Below are positions 1 to 4,851 of a DNA stretch of 7,312 nucleotides, piece by piece. Every line of letters starts with the position of its first letter. Within the stretch, counting starts at the first letter, position 1. A program made the translations under genes and the position numbers. Origin of the DNA: Lachnospiraceae bacterium. Lineage in GTDB: Bacteria > Bacillota > Clostridia > Lachnospirales > Lachnospiraceae. The notes below the pieces were generated by a model. That model did not search any database, was not told where the DNA came from, and saw only the letters and a program-made list of their open reading frames with translations. The stretch is taken from contig JAAUZN010000078.1 of NCBI GenBank assembly GCA_014804565.1, positions 15,263 to 22,574 of the forward strand, read 5' to 3'.

Positions 1-669
1 GTGCAGGCAGAAATTGCCAAAGCGAAAAAGCGGATTCTTGCCTACGAAAAAGAGGTGGCAAGAACGGAAGCGCTGAAGCGTTATGAAAGAGAATACGGTG
101 ACTGTGACTATATCTGCGGCATTGATGAGGTGGGCAGAGGCCCTCTGGCCGGGCCGGTGGTGGCAGGGGCGGTGATTTTGCCGAAAGATTGTGATATTTT
201 ATATATCAACGATTCCAAGAAACTCTCCGAAAAAAAGAGAGAGGAGTTGTACGATATCATCATGGAGAAGGCGGTGGCAGTTGGGCTTGGATACAGTACG
301 CCCGCGCGGATCGATGAGATCAACATACTGCAGGCCACCTATGAGGCCATGCGGGAAGCCATCGAGAAACTAACGGTAACACCTGATATTTTATTGAATG
401 ACGCGGTGACCATACCGGAGGTTTCCATACGGCAGGTTCCCATCATCAAAGGGGATGCGAAGAGTATTTCCATCGGTGCGGCCAGTATTGTGGCGAAGGT
501 GACGAGAGACCGTCTCATGGTGCAGTATGATGAGGTCTATCCGATGTACGGATTCGCCTCCAACAAGGGATACGGTGCGCAGTCGCACATAGAAGCGCTG
601 AAAAAACACGGGCCCTGTCCCATCCACAGAAAATCCTTTATCACACATTTTTGCGAGGTGCGCGATTGA
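1..669 (+). CDS. rnhB: Ribonuclease HII, probably 5'-partial
   Basis: Ribonuclease HII cleaves the RNA strand of RNA-DNA hybrids and removes single ribonucleotides misincorporated in DNA; it is cytoplasmic and metal dependent. The diagnostic family motif GIDEVGRGPLAGPVVAGAV is present. By family knowledge the catalytic acidic residues correspond to D42 and E43 in that motif, D134 in ILLNDAV and D152 in KGDAKS, followed by the conserved SIVAKVTRDR segment. The 18-residue gap between the last two Asp residues fits the family. The C-terminus (GY...H..AL..HGPCPIHRKSF) is complete. The first codon is GTG at the window edge, and Bacillus-type RNase HII has a longer N-terminal extension, so the true start probably lies upstream and this GTG may be an internal valine. 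The gene ends in a TTGA overlap with the FliK-like gene, which suggests translational coupling. The identification is very safe; only the start is uncertain. Confidence 0.96.
   Translation: MQAEIAKAKKRILAYEKEVARTEALKRYEREYGDCDYICGIDEVGRGPLAGPVVAGAVILPKDCDILYINDSKKLSEKKREELYDIIMEKAVAVGLGYSTPARIDEINILQATYEAMREAIEKLTVTPDILLNDAVTIPEVSIRQVPIIKGDAKSISIGAASIVAKVTRDRLMVQYDEVYPMYGFASNKGYGAQSHIEALKKHGPCPIHRKSFITHFCEVRD
655..660 (+). promoter_or_regulatory. RBS that selects TTG at 666 as start of the FliK-like gene
   Basis: GAGGTG lies inside the last codons of rnhB and ends 5 bases before a TTG at 666-668, which overlaps the rnhB stop codon TGA (667-669) as TTGA. A second in-frame TTG at 651 lies upstream of this site and has no such spacing, so 666 is the better start. 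The layout implies that ribosomes finishing rnhB reinitiate on the next gene. Confidence 0.6.
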
Positions 670-2459
670 ATCTGGGAAATATTTTTAATAAAAGAGATAC
701 TAAGAGTGTCCGAGCAGGCGAAAGTGTACGCTCGGCGGATTCTGTCAGCAAGGGAGAACGTCTCATGCGTCTGCAGAATGAGGTGCGCAGCTTAAAGCCG
801 GGGCAGACTCTGCAGGGAACGGTGGTTGGCCGAAACGGCAACTCCGTACAGATCGAGCTGGCACAGGATTTCACCATTAACGCCAGGGTGGATAAGAGCG
901 TGAGTCTTGCCCTGGGGCAGATGATGAGCTTTGAGATCAAGGCTAACAGCAGCTCTTTCATGTCGCTGGCACCCCTCTATACGAATACGGCGAACACGGC
1001 TACGATCCTGCGTGCCCTGGCTGCGGCGGGACTGCCGGAAACAGCGGAAAATATGGAGATGGTGGCTAAAATGATGGAGGAGGGAATGCCGATCGATAAG
1101 GAGTCCATCCTGAATATGAGCCGGCAGCTTCTTGAATTTCCGGGACAGGATCCTACCTCCATCATACAGATGACCCGTCTGGAACTGCCTGTGACGGCGG
1201 AAAATATAGAACAGTTTGAGCAATATAAAAATGCTACACATCAGATACTCTCAAGCGTGGATACCATAACGGAGGAACTGCCTCAGGTTTTTCAGCAGCT
1301 GGTGCAGGAAGGGCAGGCGGATAAGGCGCTTGCCTTCTATGAAGCCGTTCTGGCGGCATTTTCGGAGGATGGCAGCGCAGAGGACGGCACTGTTACATTG
1401 CAGGGAAACACGGGTGATATGCCTCAGGCGGAGGCTGCAGCGGCGAATGAGGCGGCACTGGAAGGGAATCCGGAGACTGTGGCGGAGAATCCGCAAGGGC
1501 AGAACGGAGAAACTTCTGTGGCGGCGGAGCAGACTCCTTTGCCTGAGACGGCAGGGCAGGAGAATAAAATAGCAGGTGATCCGGCAATGGCACTGGAAGA
1601 GGGGATGCCGGATGCGGAGACCGGCAGAGAGAACACACTCACCCAGGGCCAGTGGGAGCGGTTGGGAGACGCATTGCGAGAGTTGGGACTGCATGAGCAG
1701 ACTTCGGCTCAGATTAAAAACGGGGAGCTGGATTCCAAGGAGATTCTGCAGCTTGTCAGACAGTTTGTACAGAAGGCAGGTCAGTCGGATGTATCGGATC
1801 AGGCTTTGCATAAATTGTTGGGCGGCAGGGAGTTTCAGGAGCTTTTAAAGCAGGAAATAGGCCGTCAATGGACCATTGAGCCGAAGGATGTGGCGGATAA
1901 AAAACAGATAGAACAGCTCTATGAGAGGATCAGGGAGCAGACCGCCAGACTTTCCCAAGCTCTTGACACAGCGGGAAAGAGCGATGCACCGGCGGCGAGA
2001 AGTGTGCAGAATCTGCAGAACAATGTGGATTTCATGAACCAGATGAATCATTTGTATACCTATGTGCAGCTTCCGCTTAAAATGTTGGGGAACAATGCGC
2101 ACGGCGATCTCTACGTCTATACCAACAAAAAGAGTCTGGCGGCTAAGGACGGACAGGTGAGCGCGCTTTTGCATCTGGATATGGAGCATCTGGGGCCTTT
2201 GGATGTCTATGTGACGATGAAGGATAAGCAGGTGTCTACCAATTTTACGGTGATGGACGACAGCATTCTTGATCTGATCGAAAAGCACATCCATATTCTG
2301 AATAAGCGTCTGGAGGACAGGGGATATTCTCTGAAAGCACAGATGCATGTAAAAGAGGAGAATGCGGAGGAGGAAGAGACCTCCGTTATGCAGACCCTTC
2401 TGCACCAACAGAAAAACATTTCGGTATTGAGCCGGACGTCCTTTGATATGCGCGCCTGA
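666..2459 (+). CDS. FliK-like hook-length-control domain protein (YlqG-position)
   Basis: This is a 597-aa soluble protein with no signal peptide or membrane segment. The C-terminal part (about residues 466-562, from YVQLPLKMLG to LEDRGYSLKAQM) has the pattern of the Flg_hook/FliK C-terminal domain: a beta-rich LDMEHLGPLDVYVTM core, then a helix ending in L..RGY. In flagellar and type III systems this domain contacts the FlhB/YscU switch to change substrate specificity. Residues about 40-90 (LKPGQTLQGTVV...IKA) look like a small beta-barrel, as in FliK-like N-terminal regions. Two LPxTAEN-type helical units follow at about 123-180. Residues about 234-323 are an Ala/Glu/Gly/Pro-rich, low-complexity, probably disordered linker. 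An FlhB-C-like gene follows 26 bases later, which strengthens the assignment. The gene order recalls B. subtilis ylqG. No other flagellar gene is visible, so a flagellar role is unproven. The start is chosen at TTG 666; TTG 651 would add five residues. Confidence 0.75.
   Translation: MNLGNIFNKRDTKSVRAGESVRSADSVSKGERLMRLQNEVRSLKPGQTLQGTVVGRNGNSVQIELAQDFTINARVDKSVSLALGQMMSFEIKANSSSFMSLAPLYTNTANTATILRALAAAGLPETAENMEMVAKMMEEGMPIDKESILNMSRQLLEFPGQDPTSIIQMTRLELPVTAENIEQFEQYKNATHQILSSVDTITEELPQVFQQLVQEGQADKALAFYEAVLAAFSEDGSAEDGTVTLQGNTGDMPQAEAAAANEAALEGNPETVAENPQGQNGETSVAAEQTPLPETAGQENKIAGDPAMALEEGMPDAETGRENTLTQGQWERLGDALRELGLHEQTSAQIKNGELDSKEILQLVRQFVQKAGQSDVSDQALHKLLGGREFQELLKQEIGRQWTIEPKDVADKKQIEQLYERIREQTARLSQALDTAGKSDAPAARSVQNLQNNVDFMNQMNHLYTYVQLPLKMLGNNAHGDLYVYTNKKSLAAKDGQVSALLHLDMEHLGPLDVYVTMKDKQVSTNFTVMDDSILDLIEKHIHILNKRLEDRGYSLKAQMHVKEENAEEEETSVMQTLLHQQKNISVLSRTSFDMRA
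1032..1210 (+). repeat. Internal LPxTAEN repeat in the FliK-like gene
   Basis: Two similar segments start at 1032 and 1185, an offset of 153 bases or exactly 51 codons. Both encode Leu-Pro-x-Thr-Ala-Glu-Asn followed by a hydrophobic residue and Glu (residues 123-131 and 174-182). The DNA is also similar, sharing GCGGAAAATAT. This suggests an old duplication of a roughly 50-residue helical unit; divergence elsewhere in the two units is large. Confidence 0.5.
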
Positions 2460-2465
2460 CCGCGC
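2450..2465 (+). other. Small GC-only hairpin across the FliK-like stop codon
   Basis: GCGCG at 2450-2454 can pair with CGCGC at 2461-2465 around a 6-base loop that contains the TGA stop (2457-2459). The following bases are purine-rich (GGGAAGAAAG), not T-rich, so this is not an intrinsic terminator. It sits 6 bases before the ribosome binding site of the next gene and could affect translation of that gene or mRNA stability. The short stem could also be a chance result of Arg/Ala codons. Confidence 0.3.
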
Positions 2466-2485
2466 GGGAAGAAAGAGGAGAAGAT

Positions 2486-2779
2486 ATGGCAGAAAAAAAG
2501 GGAGAGAAGGTAAAACAGGCGATCGCCCTGGAGTATGATCCCGAAGACGAGGCGCCCCGCGTCATAGCTTCCGGACGAGGTGCATTGGCGGAGCGTATCA
2601 TTGAGAAGGCGAAAGAGGCAGATGTGCCGGTCCACCGGGATGATAAACTGGCGGATACGCTTTCCAGGCTGGAGATCGGGGATATGATCCCGCCGGAGCT
2701 GTATGAGGTGGTGGCGGAGATCCTGATATTTGTGGATTCCATGGATAAGGTAAAAGCCAAGATCGCGAAGGGTAAGTGA
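2486..2779 (+). CDS. FlhB/YscU C-terminal-domain-like protein (YlqH type)
   Basis: This 97-aa cytoplasmic protein matches the cytoplasmic C-terminal part of the flagellar/type III export switch FlhB/YscU. The visible family pattern is AIALEYDPEDEAPRVIASG, then a helix (ALAERIIEKAKEADVPV), the DDKLADTLSRLEIGDMIP segment and ELYEVVAEIL. Full-length FlhB has four membrane helices and an Asn-Pro-Thr-His autocleavage site. Here the membrane part and the NPTH site are both absent, and the protein begins about where the post-cleavage FlhB fragment begins. It is a standalone gene rather than a decayed flhB: it has its own ATG and a strong ribosome binding site (AAAGAGGAG, 2472-2480, spacing 5). It follows the FliK-like gene, the natural partner type. 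B. subtilis YlqH is a comparable protein of unknown role. The domain call is firm; the function is open. Confidence 0.85.
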   Translation: MAEKKGEKVKQAIALEYDPEDEAPRVIASGRGALAERIIEKAKEADVPVHRDDKLADTLSRLEIGDMIPPELYEVVAEILIFVDSMDKVKAKIAKGK

Positions 2780-2781
2780 GG

Positions 2782-3141
2782 ATGAATACGAGAAGAAAAG
2801 GGGCACAGAAGGAGGAACAGGTCTGTGCCTATTTACTTTCCAGAGGCGTGAAGATCGTGGAACGGAATTTCCGCAGCCGCCTCGGGGAAATAGATATCAT
2901 AGGCTATGACGGGGAATACCTGGTTTTTTTTGAGGTAAAATATCGTGCCGGGCACAGTAAGGGCAGTGCGGCGGAGGCGGTAGGGTTCACCAAACAGCGA
3001 AGGATCTGTCAGGTGGCGGATTATTACCGTATGCTGCATCACTGTGCGGAGGATACGCCACTGCGTTTTGATGTGGTGGCGGTGGATGCGGATAAGGTGA
3101 ATTGGATCAAAAATGCCTATGATTATATCATGCGGGCGTAA
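2782..3141 (+). CDS. yraN: YraN / UPF0102 family nuclease-like protein
   Basis: This 119-aa protein has the UPF0102 (YraN) signature: an N-terminal RRKGAQKEEQVCAYLLSRG helix, then ERNFRSRLGEIDIIGYDG and LVFFEVKYRAG. The G-E-I-D (D38) and E-V-K (E51, K53) pattern is that of the restriction-endonuclease-like/Holliday-resolvase fold, so nuclease-like activity is often suspected. The biochemical role is not well established. yraN is frequently found near rnhB in Firmicutes, which supports the call. The ATG at 2782 is preferred over GTG 2776, which overlaps the previous stop: the AAGGG at 2768-2772 is 9 bases from the ATG but only 3 from the GTG, and family members begin close to this point. The gap from the FlhB-like stop is 2 bases. 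The C-terminus (LRFDVVAVD) is typical and the length is normal. Confidence 0.92.
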   Translation: MNTRRKGAQKEEQVCAYLLSRGVKIVERNFRSRLGEIDIIGYDGEYLVFFEVKYRAGHSKGSAAEAVGFTKQRRICQVADYYRMLHHCAEDTPLRFDVVAVDADKVNWIKNAYDYIMRA

Positions 3142-3156
3142 CGGGAGGATTTACCG

Positions 3157-4011
3157 ATGGACTGGTACAGACATAAAAACAGCGCACAGGTGCGCGTAAA
3201 TCGGGCGGGGGAGCTGGTTTATCTCACCTTTCCCATTTTAGAGCAGAAGAAGCTGGTAAAGCATCTGTTTTCCACCAGATTCGGCGGAGTGAGCGAGGGC
3301 ATATTCGCCACCATGAACCTGAGCTATACCAGAGGAGACCGAAAGGAAGCCGTGGACGAGAATTACAGGCGCATCGCGGCAGTGCTGGGCTGTAGCGTGG
3401 AGGATATTGTGTGTTCGGATCAGACCCACACCACCAATCTGCGCGTGGTAGGTAGAGAGGACTGCGGTAAGGGTGTCACCAGACAGAAGGATTATCGGGA
3501 TGTGGACGGCCTTTTGACGGATGAGCCGGGAGTGTATCTGGCGACCTTCTACGCGGACTGTGTGCCTCTGTATTTTGTGGATGAGAGAAGGAAAGCGATC
3601 GCTTTGGCACACTCGGGCTGGCGCGGCACGGTGGCGCGTATGGGTCAGTGCGTGGTGGAGAAGATGCGGGAGGTCTACGGGACGGATCCCGCCGATCTGA
3701 CCGCGGTGATCGGACCTTCCATCTGTCAGGACTGTTACGAGGTCAGCGAAGATGTGGCGGCGGCTTTTGCGGAAGCCTTTTCCAAACAGGGGCAGGAGAG
3801 TGAGATCCTGTTTGATAAGGGCGGCGGCAAATATCAGCTGGATCTTTGGCGGGCCAATGAGATTGTGCTCACGGAAGCGGGGATTCCACGGGAAAATATA
3901 CAAGTGACGGATCTCTGCACCTGCCATAACGACTGTTATTTATATTCCCACAGGGCAAGTCAGGGCAAGCGCGGCAATCTGGGCGCGTTCCTGGGGCTTA
4001 ACGCAAATTAA
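3157..4011 (+). CDS. pgeF: YfiH/LACC1 family protein (PgeF; purine nucleoside phosphorylase-like)
   Basis: This 284-aa protein is of the multicopper-oxidase-like laccase family (YfiH, YlmD, LACC1). Members have been described as peptidoglycan editing factor PgeF, which keeps non-canonical amino acids out of cell-wall precursors, and as purine nucleoside phosphorylase/adenosine deaminase-type enzymes. Visible motifs in order are FSTRFGGVSEG, SDQTHT, DVDGLLTDEPGVYLATFYADCVPLYFVD, IALAHSGWRGTVARM, IGPSICQDCYEV and a C-terminal SHRASQGKRGNLGAFLGL. The metal-site triad expected from the family is present: H91 (DQTH), C135 (ADC) and H152 (AHSGWRG). The C-terminal part carries an extra Cys/His cluster, CTCHNDC. 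The start at ATG 3157 has a good GGGAGG site at 3143-3148. It lies 15 bases after yraN and is probably the last gene of the operon. Whether the product acts on nucleosides or peptidoglycan precursors cannot be decided here. Confidence 0.93.
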   Translation: MDWYRHKNSAQVRVNRAGELVYLTFPILEQKKLVKHLFSTRFGGVSEGIFATMNLSYTRGDRKEAVDENYRRIAAVLGCSVEDIVCSDQTHTTNLRVVGREDCGKGVTRQKDYRDVDGLLTDEPGVYLATFYADCVPLYFVDERRKAIALAHSGWRGTVARMGQCVVEKMREVYGTDPADLTAVIGPSICQDCYEVSEDVAAAFAEAFSKQGQESEILFDKGGGKYQLDLWRANEIVLTEAGIPRENIQVTDLCTCHNDCYLYSHRASQGKRGNLGAFLGLNAN

Positions 4012-4026
4012 GAAAGTATTAAAAAA

Positions 4027-4042
4027 ATTCCTATCTATTCCT
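4027..4042 (+). promoter_or_regulatory. Candidate OmpR/PhoB-type operator: tandem ATTCCT direct repeat
   Basis: ATTCCT occurs at 4027-4032 and again at 4037-4042, a 10-base period or one helical turn. The wider nine-base units 4026-4034 and 4036-4044 match at 7 of 9 positions. OmpR/PhoB-family regulators bind tandem half-sites spaced by about one helical turn. The repeat lies directly upstream of a response-regulator gene of that family and just before the candidate -35 position. Autoregulation is an inference; A+T-rich chance repeats are possible. Confidence 0.35.
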
Positions 4043-4071
4043 TTATGTTTTGGTGATTTACTGGTTATAGT
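4042..4071 (+). promoter_or_regulatory. Candidate weak promoter of the two-component operon
   Basis: TATAGT at 4066-4071 matches the -10 consensus at five of six positions. A suitable -35 is poor: TTTATG at 4042-4047 (18-base spacer) matches three of six. A good -10 with a weak -35 next to a direct repeat is what an activator-dependent sigma-A promoter looks like. The 111-base gap after pgeF and the local A+T richness support a promoter somewhere here; the exact site is uncertain. Confidence 0.4.
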
Positions 4072-4107
4072 AAAACACGGATCTGTAGAAAACAATACCG
4101 ATTTACG

Positions 4108-4116
4108 AAAGAGGTG
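4108..4116 (+). promoter_or_regulatory. RBS that selects ATG 4123 for the response regulator
   Basis: AAAGAGGTG ends 6 bases before ATG 4123. An in-frame GTG at 4114-4116 lies inside this Shine-Dalgarno sequence, so it is very unlikely to be the start. The family N-terminus (MANILVCDDD) also agrees with ATG 4123. Confidence 0.75.
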
Positions 4117-4122
4117 AGAACA

Positions 4123-4818
4123 ATGGCCAATATTCTGGTGTGTGACGATGACAAAGAGATCGTGGATGCGATCGAGATCTATCTTTTGCAGGAGGGTTAT
4201 ACGATCTTTAAGGCTTATGACGGGCAGGAGGCGATCCGGATCCTGAAGGAGCAGCAGATTCATCTGCTTCTCATTGACATTATGATGCCGAAGCTGGACG
4301 GGATCCATGCCACGCTCAAGATCCGGGAGTATTCCAGTATTCCCATCATTTTCCTATCGGCAAAGTCGGAGGACAATGACAAGATCCTGGGGCTTAACAT
4401 CGGGGCGGACGACTATATCACCAAGCCTTTCAATCCGCTTGAGCTTGTGGCGAGAGTGAAATCGAATCTTCGCAGGTACACGACGCTGGGAAATCTCAAT
4501 ACGGAGAATAATGCGCTCTTTCAGGTGGGTGGACTCTGTATCAACGATGATACCAAGGAGGTGACGGTGGACGGGGACAGTGTGAAGCTGACGCCCATCG
4601 AATATAATATTCTCCTTCTTCTGGTGAAGAACTGTGGCCGCGTGTTCTCAATCAATCAGATCTACGAGAGCATCTGGAACGAGGAGGCTATCGGTGCAGA
4701 CAACACGGTGGCGGTGCATATCCGGCATATCCGGGAAAAGATCGAGATTAATCCCAAGGAACCTCGCTATTTGAAGGTAGTGTGGGGCGTCGGATATAAG
4801 ATCGAGAAGGGTGTATAA
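4123..4818 (+). CDS. OmpR-family two-component response regulator
   Basis: This 231-aa cytoplasmic transcription regulator has an N-terminal receiver domain (about 1-120). It shows the acidic pocket D8-D10, the phospho-acceptor D52 in LLLIDIMMPKLDG, the switch Ser S79 in FLSAK, and K101 in GADDYITKPF. The C-terminal part (about 129-231) is an OmpR/PhoB winged helix: LTPIEYNILLLLVKNCGRVFS, the recognition helix near 194-208 (NTVAVHIRHIREKIE) and the wing YLKVVWGVGYKIE. All key residues are present and the length is normal. The sensor kinase gene follows 33 bases later, so the two form a cognate pair. A tandem direct repeat in the upstream spacer may be its own operator. The protein resembles the VanR-like subgroup common in Lachnospiraceae, but there are no resistance genes here, so no specific function is assigned. 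Confidence 0.96.
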   Translation: MANILVCDDDKEIVDAIEIYLLQEGYTIFKAYDGQEAIRILKEQQIHLLLIDIMMPKLDGIHATLKIREYSSIPIIFLSAKSEDNDKILGLNIGADDYITKPFNPLELVARVKSNLRRYTTLGNLNTENNALFQVGGLCINDDTKEVTVDGDSVKLTPIEYNILLLLVKNCGRVFSINQIYESIWNEEAIGADNTVAVHIRHIREKIEINPKEPRYLKVVWGVGYKIEKGV

Positions 4819-4851
4819 AATGCCATATCGGTTCGGGGAAAGGAATTGGGG

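Noticed and set aside
651..665. TTG at 651 as the start of the FliK-like gene
   Set aside because: The good Shine-Dalgarno sequence GAGGTG lies downstream of it, at the right distance for TTG 666.
1251..1811. 186-codon open frame on the - strand
   Set aside because: It lies wholly inside the FliK-like gene, has Leu/Arg/Cys/His-rich composition typical of an antisense shadow, and shows no recognisable domain.
1845..2408. 187-codon open frame on the - strand
   Set aside because: It is a shadow of the FliK-like C-terminal domain, with no ribosome binding site or motif support.
3238..3927. 229-codon open frame on the - strand
   Set aside because: It is antisense to pgeF, whose motifs are unambiguous; the product is His/Arg-rich without family features.
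3985..4004. GCGTT/AACGC inverted repeat at the end of pgeF as a terminator
   Set aside because: The stem is only 5 bp with a 10-base loop, lies within the coding end, and is followed by A-rich rather than T-rich sequence.
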